DNA of 64,000 nucleotides. It comes from Gemmataceae bacterium. GTDB lineage: Bacteria > Planctomycetota > Planctomycetia > Gemmatales > Gemmataceae. A program made the translations under genes and the position numbers. The notes under the pieces are model-generated. The model ran no database searches. It saw only the letters and a list, made by a program, of their open reading frames with translations, and was not told where the DNA came from. Position 1 is the stretch's first letter. Every line of letters begins with the position of its first letter. Shown in pieces: positions 7,760 to 15,651 of the stretch. The DNA lies in assembly GCA_019636445.1 (NCBI GenBank), contig JAHBXO010000012.1, positions 62,001 through 126,000 of the forward strand. Direction: 5' to 3'.

Positions 7760-9415
7760 CTATTTCTTGCCGGGGCGGTTCCGGTAGATCTGATCCCATT
7801 TGCTCGGCGGACCGGGCGGTGTCACGCCCGGCACCGCCAGGTCGTACTTGCGTGCCAGTTCCAGCATTCTCCGCGAGTGGTCCGGCCACGGAGCGGATTC
7901 CTGCCTTTTCAGGTCCGCCTTCTCCGCAGCGGACATTTTCGATCCCAGTTCGGCTTCCAGGAACGCCTTCACCGCCGGTTGGTAGTCGTCGGGCTTGGAA
8001 GGACCGAAGACCAATCCGGCCGGCAGAGGCACTTTCAACTCGTGGGACTCACGGACGACGACCTCTGCGAAATCGGGCCACTTGCCCGCCGACGGGTGTT
8101 GCGCGAGCTGACGACGACCCGGACCGGACTTCTTGCGGAGTTGCTGAAGGAACTCCGGAGGCAGGTCGCCGATCGCTTTCACGAGCTTGCCGCTCGCCGG
8201 TTCGGGCAGCATCGGGTGCTGGTCCGAAAGTCGGATCAGATTGTTCCCGTACAGGTACCACTTGAACCAATCCCCCCCTTGCGCGAGGTCCCGGCGGTGC
8301 GCGTCCAGTTCCGCGCGTTCGTTGGAGGTCAGGCGGGGCCGCAATACATTATCGACGTACTCGTTCACCTGCCGGGTCAGTTCGTCGTTGTCGAACGGCC
8401 ACGGTCGGCGATCGGTGCGGATGTTGGCCCACTCCCGTTTGGCGATCTCCCAGGTATTTCGCCGGCGGGCATCCTGTTGCCGGATGTCCGCGACGAGTTG
8501 ATCGCGCTGGGCGCCTTCCGCGTTCTGGATCCGCTCGCGAACGCTCGCCGGCAGGCCCTCGCGCCACTGCCGCGCCTTGACGATCCGGATCGCCTCCACT
8601 CGCTCGAACGGGGCCGGCGCGCCGAGAACTTCCTTGCGATAACTGTCGGGCAGTCGATCGAGCCAGATCGCGTACCGATCGAGCGAAGCCAGTAAACGGG
8701 TCTGGGCCGGCGCGTCCAGCGACGCGATGTCCTCGTCGAGCTTGCGGAGTTGCTGTTGGCGGGCAAGCGGATAGGTCTTGAAGACGTTTTCCAATCGTTC
8801 CAATTCCGTCGATGTCAGAGTGTCGACGGGCATGGGGTGCGTGCCTTCTTCGGCGTTCGGATCGCCGAAGAGGTCGGGAGCCTCCAGTTGCTGGGCGAAC
8901 GGCAAATCGTCCACGCCGAGCAGGAGCGGGAGTCGTTCGAGCAGGCGCACCTGCTCGCTTGTGCGTTTGGTCGGGTCTGCGGTTTCGAGATGGGGGCGGG
9001 CCAGCAGGTGCCCGAAATAGCCGAGTGCGCCGGTCGCCAGAAGCGCGAAGGCCCAACCCGCAAGGAACCGGCCCACGCGGCGCGGCGCGGGCGGCGGGAT
9101 CACAAATCCCGACGTGGCGGCGGCGACCGGTGCCGCCGGATGCGACGGCGCGCCCACCGGAGCGGCCAGGCTCAATTGCGTCAGCGTGCGGCTGGCGAAC
9201 GACGGCGACGGTTCCGTCGTCGGCAGATAATCCAGCAAATCGTAAGTCTTCTTGAACGACTCGATCTTCCGCCGCGCCGCATCGTCGCCCGCCAGCCGCG
9301 TCTCGATCGCCCGCGATTCCACGTCGTCCAATTCCCCGTCCAGATACGCGACCATATCCTCCGACGTTTCATCGTCGGGCGGTAGATCGTCCGGCACGGG
9401 CGCTTCGTCCGGCAT
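7760..9415 (-). CDS. Anti-sigma-factor-like membrane protein with a long C-terminal domain
   Basis: The 551-residue product starts MPDEAPVPDD, five bases after the stop of an ECF sigma gene. Residues about 18-90 look like an anti-sigma N-terminal domain (EDMVAYLDGELD, then ETRLAGDDAARRKIESF), but the zinc-binding His/Cys motif of ZAS proteins is not visible. One transmembrane helix lies near 125-150 (FLAGWAFALLATGALGYFG). The 400-residue remainder is rich in charged helices (LERLENVFKTYPLARQQQL and later KMSAAEKADLKRQ) and is presumably periplasmic, where it could sense envelope state. Upstream frame extension overlaps the sigma gene and is rejected. Pairing with the sigma gene supports an anti-sigma role. 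Confidence 0.75.
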   Translation of the reverse strand: MPDEAPVPDDLPPDDETSEDMVAYLDGELDDVESRAIETRLAGDDAARRKIESFKKTYDLLDYLPTTEPSPSFASRTLTQLSLAAPVGAPSHPAAPVAAATSGFVIPPPAPRRVGRFLAGWAFALLATGALGYFGHLLARPHLETADPTKRTSEQVRLLERLPLLLGVDDLPFAQQLEAPDLFGDPNAEEGTHPMPVDTLTSTELERLENVFKTYPLARQQQLRKLDEDIASLDAPAQTRLLASLDRYAIWLDRLPDSYRKEVLGAPAPFERVEAIRIVKARQWREGLPASVRERIQNAEGAQRDQLVADIRQQDARRRNTWEIAKREWANIRTDRRPWPFDNDELTRQVNEYVDNVLRPRLTSNERAELDAHRRDLAQGGDWFKWYLYGNNLIRLSDQHPMLPEPASGKLVKAIGDLPPEFLQQLRKKSGPGRRQLAQHPSAGKWPDFAEVVVRESHELKVPLPAGLVFGPSKPDDYQPAVKAFLEAELGSKMSAAEKADLKRQESAPWPDHSRRMLELARKYDLAVPGVTPPGPPSKWDQIYRNRPGKK

Positions 9416-9420
9416 GGGGA

Positions 9421-10068
9421 TCAATCCTCGTCCGCGGGGGACGGTGGCTCGCGGTCCATGTAAATATACGGTTGCAACGCTTCGCGCAACCGTTCCCTGG
9501 CCCGACATAACAACGACTTGACCGCCTTCGACGTCAGCCCCATCACATCGGCGATTTCCGCATAACCCATGTCCTCGAACTTGTTCAGCACTACCGCGAC
9601 CCGCTGCCGTTCGTTGAGGTCGTCGAGCGCCCGCCGCACGACGTCGGCGAGTTCCTCCTGCTGGACGCCGTGCTGCGGCGGCGCATCGCGGTGCGAGGCG
9701 AGAGCGACGCCGGGGCGCGCCGCGAGCGATCCGGAATCGCGAAGTTCCAACGGGAGTTGCTTCCGCCGTCCGCGGTCCCGCAGGGCGTTGAGCGCCAGGT
9801 TGTTCGCGATGGTGAAGAGCCAGGTGCTGAACTTCGCCTTCGGCGTGTACTTCTTGCGGGTCCGAAAGACGCGGAGAAACACTTCCTGTGCGAGGTCCTC
9901 CGCTTCTTCCTTCGTCCCGACGATGTGGTGCATGATGCCGACGAGCCGGTGCTGATACCGTTCGACCAGATCGCCGAACGCGGCCTGATCGTCCCGGTCG
10001 CGCACGCGGAGCATCAGTCGGATGTCCGGGTCGCGGACGGCCATCATGGCGCTGGTTTGGCCAGTCAT
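9421..10068 (-). CDS. ECF-type RNA polymerase sigma factor
   Basis: The 215-residue protein shows sigma region 2 (about 24-95: AFGDLVERYQHRLVGIMHHI, EEAEDLAQEVFLRVF, FSTWLFTIANNLALNALRD) and region 4 (about 140-195: LDDLNERQRVAVVLNKFEDMGYAEIADVMGL followed by SKAVKSLLCRARERLREAL). Region 3 is absent, as in ECF sigmas. A linker rich in Ala/Pro/Gln separates the two regions. The downstream gene encodes a membrane anti-sigma-like protein, so the regulon is probably switched by an envelope signal. Of two Met codons at the N-terminus the first was kept; a start at Met8 or Met9 is possible. Confidence 0.92.
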   Translation of the reverse strand: MTGQTSAMMAVRDPDIRLMLRVRDRDDQAAFGDLVERYQHRLVGIMHHIVGTKEEAEDLAQEVFLRVFRTRKKYTPKAKFSTWLFTIANNLALNALRDRGRRKQLPLELRDSGSLAARPGVALASHRDAPPQHGVQQEELADVVRRALDDLNERQRVAVVLNKFEDMGYAEIADVMGLTSKAVKSLLCRARERLREALQPYIYMDREPPSPADED

Positions 10069-10105
10069 GGAATCGGCAGTCGGAACATGGGGTGGGAGGA
10101 TGCCA

Positions 10106-11245
10106 TCATGATACCGGTTCCACCGGGTCCGACGCCAGTGTGCGTTCTTCGGCTTTCCTGCGAAGTTGGCCGCAGGCGGCGTCGATTTCGGATCCCTTCC
10201 GCTTGCGGACCTTGACGCTCGTGCCGCTGCGTTTCAGCTCATCGATCAGACCGTTCAGATCTTCGTCCCGGGGGCGGCGATAGGGAAGCCCCTCGACATC
10301 GTTCCACGGAATCAGATTGACGTGTGCCTTGCGCCCCTTCAAGAGCATCGCCAGTTGCCGGGCATGGACCGGTTGATCGTTCAACCCGCCGAGGACGACG
10401 TATTCGAAAGTAACCTGCCGGCCGGTCTTCGCGTAGAACGCGTCGCTGGCGGCGAGGATGGCCGGGATGCCGGTCTTGTCATTGGTCGGTACGATCCGCG
10501 AGCGGAGTTCGTCGTTGGGCGCGTGCAACGAGACCGCGAGATGGTACTGCTTCCCCGATTCGGCGAGCCGCTCGATCTTCGCCGGCAGACCGACGGTCGA
10601 GATCGTGATGTGCCGGGCGCCGATATCCAGTCCGTCCTTCGCGCCGGCGATGGCGAGCGCGGCCAGCAGGTTGTCGAGGTTCGCGAGCGGTTCGCCCATG
10701 CCCATGACGACGATGTGCGTGAGTCGCGTGGCGAGCGGGCCGGTCTGACCGAACTGCGGCGGGCCGTTCGGGTCGACCGTGAGGTTGCGGAGTAGCACGA
10801 GTTGCTCGAGGATTTCACCGACGGTCAGATTCCGTTCGACGCCGTTGAGACCGCTCGCACAAAAGACGCACCCCATGCCGCAGCCGACCTGCGTGCTGAT
10901 GCAGGCGGTGGCGCGGCCGTCGTCCTGGATCAGCACGCATTCGATCCGCTTCCCGTCCGCGAGGCGCACGAGGAGCTTGTGCGTATCGTCCCGCGAGGCG
11001 AGATGTTTGTCGATCGTGGAGCCGAAGACGGAGAAGGCGTTCGCCAGTTCGGCTCGCAAGGCCTTCGGCAGGTCGGACATCTGCTCGAAGCTCGTGGCGC
11101 GACCCTGGAGAATCCAGCGGCGGATCTGCTTGGCACGCATCGGCGGCTCGCCGCGCGCCGTCAGCCACGCGCGGAACTCCTCCGGCGAAAGGTCGAGGAT
11201 GGCCGGCGGCGGAGCGGATTGAATGAGCGTGAGCGGTGCGGACAT
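10106..11245 (-). CDS. rlmN: 23S rRNA (adenine-C2)-methyltransferase / tRNA A37 methyltransferase
   Basis: The 379-residue radical SAM enzyme methylates C2 of A2503 in 23S rRNA and A37 in some tRNAs. The 4Fe-4S cluster cysteines are C122, C126 and C129 in CGMGCVFC. The two catalytic cysteines of the family fit C115 (ACISTQ) and C358 (DAACGQLR). HIVVMGMGEPLANLDN and TISTVGLP are family signatures. The gene follows the TrhO-RluA fusion by nine bases on the same strand, which makes a block of RNA-modification genes. Confidence 0.95.
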   Translation of the reverse strand: MSAPLTLIQSAPPPAILDLSPEEFRAWLTARGEPPMRAKQIRRWILQGRATSFEQMSDLPKALRAELANAFSVFGSTIDKHLASRDDTHKLLVRLADGKRIECVLIQDDGRATACISTQVGCGMGCVFCASGLNGVERNLTVGEILEQLVLLRNLTVDPNGPPQFGQTGPLATRLTHIVVMGMGEPLANLDNLLAALAIAGAKDGLDIGARHITISTVGLPAKIERLAESGKQYHLAVSLHAPNDELRSRIVPTNDKTGIPAILAASDAFYAKTGRQVTFEYVVLGGLNDQPVHARQLAMLLKGRKAHVNLIPWNDVEGLPYRRPRDEDLNGLIDELKRSGTSVKVRKRKGSEIDAACGQLRRKAEERTLASDPVEPVS

Positions 11246-11254
11246 ACCGGAATC

Positions 11255-13039
11255 TTATGAAGCCCACGCGGGCGGATCGGCTTCAAACGTGGATCGTTGA
11301 CGCGTCAACGGATGGAGGAAACTCAACCGCCGGGCATGCAGGCACAGAGGCGGGTCGCCGACCGCGAGCGTCTGCGTTTCCCCGATCGCCCGCTCGGGCC
11401 GATACATCGGATCGCCCATGATGGGGAAGTCGAGGTGCCAGAGGTGGATGCGGATCTGGTTCGTACGGCCGGTGCGCGGAACCGCTTCGACGAGTGCGGT
11501 GCCGTCGGCGCGGCGTTCGAGGGTTCGGAGTTCGGTGCGGGCTTGGAGGCCGTCGGATGAAACGTCCCGCGCGCCGGCCGGGCCGGGCGCTTCGCGGATC
11601 GGCGCCTCGCAGATCATCGCGTCCCACGGCGGATGGCCGAGGACGCGGGCGAGGTAGAGTTTCTCCACGGTGCCCGCTTCGAACTGCTTTTGCACGAAAC
11701 CGGAGTAGCGGGCCTCGCGCGTGAAGACCGTCACGCCCGTCGTGTTCGCGTCCAGCCGATGCGCCGGGCGGGGTTTCTGCGGGGCGTAGACCGTGCGCAG
11801 GATCTCTTGCAAGGTGTTCCGATTGAACCGCCCGCACGGATGCACCGGCAGCGGGGCGGGTTTATCCACCACGATCAGCGCGTCGTCTTCGCACAGGAGC
11901 CGGATCGCCGCGTTCACGTCCGGCTCGGCCGCGAGCGGTTGCACGTGGACGAACCGCTCGCCGGACCTCACGATCCGGTCCGACATCACGACATGGCCCG
12001 ACGCGTCGCGGACGTTCCCGGCCGCGCACTCGGCGAGCCATGTCGAACGAGGATACTGTGGAAGGATCGCGACGAGGAAGTCGATCACCGCGCGGCCGTC
12101 GTATCGACCGGAAACGACCAAGGGGCGTTCGTTCCGATACGGCACGCTTCCCGGCAACGGATTCACGGCTCGAACGAGTGCCGATTGGCGTTCGGCCATC
12201 GCGGTCGCCTTCCGATCCTCCAACGACCGGTGACAGTGCGGGCACGACACGCCCTCGACATGCCTCGCATCGACAAGGTCCGCCGGCGCGAGCGGTGCCT
12301 GGCAGGCGAAGCAGAGCGCCCGGCCCGTCGCGTGCAGCTCCGGGTCCAGCCCGACGCGTTTGTCGAAGACGAAGCACTCGCCCTCATAATGATCGCGGCC
12401 GACTTCTTCGAAATATTTGAGGATTCCGCCGTCGAGTTGCAGGACGTTCGTGAAGCCCTTCGATCGCAGGTACGGCGCGGCCTTCTCGCAGCGGATGCCG
12501 CCGGTGCAGAACGTGACGATCGGTTTTTGTTTCATCTCCTCCGGCAGCATTTCGACAGCGGCGGGGAAATCGCGGAAATGGGCGACGCCGGCGCGGCGGG
12601 CATTCCGGAAGGTGCCGAGGTCGATCTCGAATTCGTTGCGCGTGTCGAGCAGTTCGAACGGTCGGCCCTCGTCCAGCCACCGTTTGAGTTCGTGAGCCGA
12701 AATGCGTGGGGCCGGGTCGCGCACCGGGTCCACGCCATCGACGCCGAATGCGATGATCTCCTTCTTGATCTTCACGAGCATCCGCGTGAAGGGTTGCTCC
12801 TCGCTCTCGCTGAATTTGGCTTCAAGACTTTCGAGTCCGGGCAGGGAACGCAATTCGAGGAGAAGCGCTTCGACGTGCTCGGCCTGGCCCGCGACGAAGA
12901 GATTGACCCCTTCGGTGGCGAGCAGGATCGACCCCTTTAGATTCCGCGCGAGGCAGAACGTCTTCAGCCGTTCGCGGAGAGGTTTGAGGTCGGCGAGCGG
13001 CGCGAACCGGTATGCGGCGATGTTGGTGAATCGGCCCAT
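11255..13039 (-). CDS. Fusion of TrhO-type tRNA U34 hydroxylase (rhodanese) and RluA-type pseudouridine synthase
   Basis: The 594-residue product has two complete enzyme-like halves. Residues 1-275 match TrhO/YceA: an N-terminal acylphosphatase-like part (TEGVNLFVAG), a rhodanese domain with the loop FCTGGIRCEK (C178, C184), and four zinc-type cysteines (C243, C246, C266, C269). TrhO makes 5-hydroxyuridine at tRNA position 34. Residues about 305-594 match RluA: an S4-like segment, then HRLDANTTGVTVF with catalytic Asp430, and later RTGRTNQIRIHL. The RluA substrate (tRNA or rRNA) cannot be told. The ATG at 13039 starts the TrhO homology directly; an upstream extension would run into the preceding gene. 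Both domains keep their key residues. Confidence 0.88.
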   Translation of the reverse strand: MGRFTNIAAYRFAPLADLKPLRERLKTFCLARNLKGSILLATEGVNLFVAGQAEHVEALLLELRSLPGLESLEAKFSESEEQPFTRMLVKIKKEIIAFGVDGVDPVRDPAPRISAHELKRWLDEGRPFELLDTRNEFEIDLGTFRNARRAGVAHFRDFPAAVEMLPEEMKQKPIVTFCTGGIRCEKAAPYLRSKGFTNVLQLDGGILKYFEEVGRDHYEGECFVFDKRVGLDPELHATGRALCFACQAPLAPADLVDARHVEGVSCPHCHRSLEDRKATAMAERQSALVRAVNPLPGSVPYRNERPLVVSGRYDGRAVIDFLVAILPQYPRSTWLAECAAGNVRDASGHVVMSDRIVRSGERFVHVQPLAAEPDVNAAIRLLCEDDALIVVDKPAPLPVHPCGRFNRNTLQEILRTVYAPQKPRPAHRLDANTTGVTVFTREARYSGFVQKQFEAGTVEKLYLARVLGHPPWDAMICEAPIREAPGPAGARDVSSDGLQARTELRTLERRADGTALVEAVPRTGRTNQIRIHLWHLDFPIMGDPMYRPERAIGETQTLAVGDPPLCLHARRLSFLHPLTRQRSTFEADPPAWAS

Positions 13040-13049
13040 GGAATCCGTA

Positions 13050-13595
13050 TCAGTCGCCTTCCAGCAAGCCCATTTCGACAACTCGCCAAGGTAGGCCGTC
13101 TTGTCCGATTTTTTTGGTCAATTCGGCCTTGTAACGATCGACTTCATCAAGCGTCGGCAGCCGGAAAACGGGATAAGTATCTCCGACAGTTCCAGACTTG
13201 GAAGTGGCACCCAATTCCCGCATTGCCGCACGACATTTGTTGGACAATTCGGCATCGATTCCTTCCCACCTGAGTGTAAGGAGGAACGGCAACTTTCCCG
13301 CTTCGCCTGCATCCAGAAAAGTCAAACCCGAGGCGAAGGCAATTTGATCGGCGAAGTCCCGGCCCTTCGCCATTTCAAATGCTTGAATGATCGTAGCAGT
13401 CCGTTCGGCGGGTGCATGATTTTGCCACGAATCCCAAATTACAACGATACCTTTCAATCCGGTTTTGAAAAAATCGCGCACCTCGATGAGGGGTTGTCCG
13501 AATTCTTTCGGAGATTCAATTTCGTTTCGTAGCCGTTCGACGAGCGAGCCGATAGCCTTCGGCTTATCGCGAACCGGCGAAGCGAGGTACGGCAT
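13050..13595 (-). CDS. Uncharacterised protein, partner of a HEPN-like gene
   Basis: The 181-residue protein was not recognised. It is soluble, with no signal or membrane segment. Its middle has VVIWDSWQNHAPAERTATIIQAFEMAKG and a later LPFLLTLRWEGIDAELSNKCRAAMRE; the end is DEVDRYKAELTKKIG. The ATG at 13595 is preceded by GAGGGGGAAG, a strong ribosome-binding site. It starts 10 bases after the HEPN-like gene and stops 10 bases before the TrhO-RluA fusion, so all could share a transcript. Base composition is clearly AT-richer than the neighbours, which suggests acquisition. A role as the second half of a two-gene module is inferred from position only. Confidence 0.7.
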   Translation of the reverse strand: MPYLASPVRDKPKAIGSLVERLRNEIESPKEFGQPLIEVRDFFKTGLKGIVVIWDSWQNHAPAERTATIIQAFEMAKGRDFADQIAFASGLTFLDAGEAGKLPFLLTLRWEGIDAELSNKCRAAMRELGATSKSGTVGDTYPVFRLPTLDEVDRYKAELTKKIGQDGLPWRVVEMGLLEGD

Positions 13596-13605
13596 AACTT
13601 CCCCC

Positions 13606-14106
13606 TCATAGGACTTGGACGTTTCCGAGCAACCATTCGACCGACTGTCGAACCCTTGCCGCCTCCCATCGATACGCGATGTTCTTGTGGTATCTTATCG
13701 TTTCTCGCCAGAACCGGTTGACTTCGATGGCGTGAAATTGGATCGTCGATCCGAGCGAGACATCGCGAAATCGCAATCCCGGCACGGATGTCCGGACGAA
13801 GAGCAAAAGTTCGGCCCAGCCTGGCAGGAAATGGTAATTTCCATTCCAACGGAGGTTGTTCTGACGAGCCAGACTTCGCGCGGCCTCTAAATCGTCCTTA
13901 CGGATTTCATCCCGCAAGGAACTTCCCATCGCGCGGAACACGGCCGCCTTCAAAAGCATCTCGGCGGAATAGCCCCACAGGTAGATCGCTCCGGCCCGCC
14001 ACCCCGCATCGTATAAAGTCAGTCCCTCTTCGTACCGGCATTCGGCTGCGGCCAAGAATTCGCCGCAGGTATCGGCGGCCAGGCGCTGAGGCAACGATTT
14101 CGGCAT
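13606..14106 (-). CDS. HEPN-like domain protein
   Basis: The 166-residue protein is helical. Residues 25-55 (YEEGLTLYDAGWRAGAIYLWG, then YSAEMLLKAA) resemble the first helices of HEPN domains, where a 'GYa.E..LKA' pattern is common. A second part has FWRETIRYH (R134, H140), which fits the R-x4-6-H motif of HEPN RNases. HEPN proteins are often toxins or defence RNases with a partner gene beside them; here an unknown 181-residue protein follows after 10 bases. The gene starts 12 bases after lpdA and is AT-richer than it. The match is by eye, so the domain call is moderate; a plain helical hypothetical protein is the alternative. Confidence 0.6.
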   Translation of the reverse strand: MPKSLPQRLAADTCGEFLAAAECRYEEGLTLYDAGWRAGAIYLWGYSAEMLLKAAVFRAMGSSLRDEIRKDDLEAARSLARQNNLRWNGNYHFLPGWAELLLFVRTSVPGLRFRDVSLGSTIQFHAIEVNRFWRETIRYHKNIAYRWEAARVRQSVEWLLGNVQVL

Positions 14107-14118
14107 CGTGTCGTCCCA

Positions 14119-15522
14119 TCACGCGTGGATGGCGGCGCCGAGCCAGGCGGCGCGGGCGGCTTCGCCGACCGTTTCCGTCAGCGTCGGATGGCCGTGGACG
14201 CAGCGGGCCAGGTCTTCGGCACTGCCGTGGTATTCCATCACGGTGACCGCTTCCGCGATGAGGTCCGAGGCCCGCGGGCCGAGGATGTGCACACCGAGGA
14301 TGCGGTCGGTCTTCGCATCCGTCAGTATCTTCACGTAGCCGTCCTGTTCATCCATCGCCTTGGCGCGGCCGCTGGCGGCGAACGGCACCTTCCCCGTCTT
14401 GTACGGCCGACCGCTCGCCTTCACCTGCTCCTCCGTTTGGCCGACCGCCGCGACTTCCGGCCAAATGTAGATGGCGCTCGGGATCAGGTCGTAGTTCAGG
14501 TGCGGCTTGTGGCCCGCGAGGATCTCGGCGAACGCGACGCCTTCCTCCATCGCCTTGTGCGCGAGCGTCGGGCCGTCGATGAGGTCGCCGATGGCGTAGA
14601 CGCCGGGCACGTTCGTGCGGAACTGCTTGTCGACCGCGACCTTGCCGGACTTCTTGTCGTAAGCCACGCCGGCGTCGTCCAACCCGAGGCCGGCTGTGAA
14701 GGGCCGACGGCCGACGGCGACGAGCACCCGGTCGCCGCTGAACGACACCGCCTTGCCGCCCTGCTCCGCCGTCACGGTCACTTTCTTCCCGTCGACCTTC
14801 GCGCCGGTCACCTTCGTTTCGAGGTGGAACTCCATCCCCTGTTTGGTCAGGATCTTCTGCACGCTTGCGGCCACCTCGCTATCGGTGACGGGAAGAATGC
14901 GAGGCAGGAACTCCAGCACCGTCACCTTCGCGCCGAGCCGCTTCCAGACGCTGCCGAGTTCAAGCCCGATATACCCGGCCCCGACGACGATGAGGTGCTC
15001 CGGCACGGCGTCGAACGCCAGCGCCTCGGTGGAACTCACCACGAACTTCCCGTCGTACTTCAGGAACGGCAGTTCGGTACTCTCGCTGCCGGTGGCGAGC
15101 AGCACGTTCGCGGCTTCGAGCACGCTCTTCGTGCCGTCGGCGGCGGTCACTTCGATCTTCTTGCCGGGGAGGAGTTTCCCGGTGCCGTAGACGGACGTGA
15201 TCTTGTTCTTTTTGAAGAGGAACGCGATGCCGTCGGTCAGCGACTTCACGACGGCCTCCTTGCGGGCCATCATCGTCGGCAGGTCGAGGCCGACGGTGCT
15301 GACAAGCACGCCGTGTTTCTTGAGCTTGTTGAGCGTGATGTCGAAGAGTTCGCTGGAATCGAGCAGCGCCTTCGAGGGAATGCAGCCGACGTTCAGGCAG
15401 GTGCCGCCAAGCGCCTTGTTCGCGCGCCGTTCGACGACGGCGACCTTCTTGCCGAGCTGCGCCGCACGAATGGCCGCGACGTATCCGCCGGGACCGGCCC
15501 CGATGACGATCAAATCGTACAT
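14119..15522 (-). CDS. lpdA: Dihydrolipoyl dehydrogenase (E3)
   Basis: The 467-residue flavoenzyme reoxidises lipoamide for 2-oxo acid dehydrogenase complexes using NAD+. The FAD motif GAGPGGYVAAIRAAQLG is at the N-terminus, the redox pair is in GGTCLNVGCIPSK (C42, C47), the NAD motif is VVGAGYIGLELGSVW, and the C-terminal His-Glu pair is HPTLTETVGE (H445, E450). The ATG at 15522 begins the FAD motif and has GAGGT upstream; the longer frame runs into a palindromic repeat. It is third in the order sucA-sucB-lpdA on one strand, so it most likely serves 2-oxoglutarate dehydrogenase. Confidence 0.95.
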   Translation of the reverse strand: MYDLIVIGAGPGGYVAAIRAAQLGKKVAVVERRANKALGGTCLNVGCIPSKALLDSSELFDITLNKLKKHGVLVSTVGLDLPTMMARKEAVVKSLTDGIAFLFKKNKITSVYGTGKLLPGKKIEVTAADGTKSVLEAANVLLATGSESTELPFLKYDGKFVVSSTEALAFDAVPEHLIVVGAGYIGLELGSVWKRLGAKVTVLEFLPRILPVTDSEVAASVQKILTKQGMEFHLETKVTGAKVDGKKVTVTAEQGGKAVSFSGDRVLVAVGRRPFTAGLGLDDAGVAYDKKSGKVAVDKQFRTNVPGVYAIGDLIDGPTLAHKAMEEGVAFAEILAGHKPHLNYDLIPSAIYIWPEVAAVGQTEEQVKASGRPYKTGKVPFAASGRAKAMDEQDGYVKILTDAKTDRILGVHILGPRASDLIAEAVTVMEYHGSAEDLARCVHGHPTLTETVGEAARAAWLGAAIHA

Positions 15523-15542
15523 ATCGACCTCGAAAGGCATCC

Positions 15543-15642
15543 ACCACAAAGAACACAAAGAACACAGAGAAAGACAGAAGAGAGTTTTGAATTCAAACTC
15601 AATCTTCGGTCTTCTCTTTGTGTCCTTTGTGCCCTTTGTGGT
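15543..15642. repeat. Palindromic intergenic repeat (CACAAAG family)
   Basis: A left arm at 15543-15569 and a right arm at 15616-15642 are inverted copies (27 bases, with a few mismatches) made of ACAAAG-type units. The centre holds a perfect TTTGAATTCAAA palindrome (15585-15596). The element fills the gap between sucB and lpdA. Similar CACAAAG palindromes are recalled from other environmental genomes as short non-autonomous repeats. It should form a long hairpin in the operon transcript. Confidence 0.8.
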
Positions 15643-15651
15643 TCATCTTCT

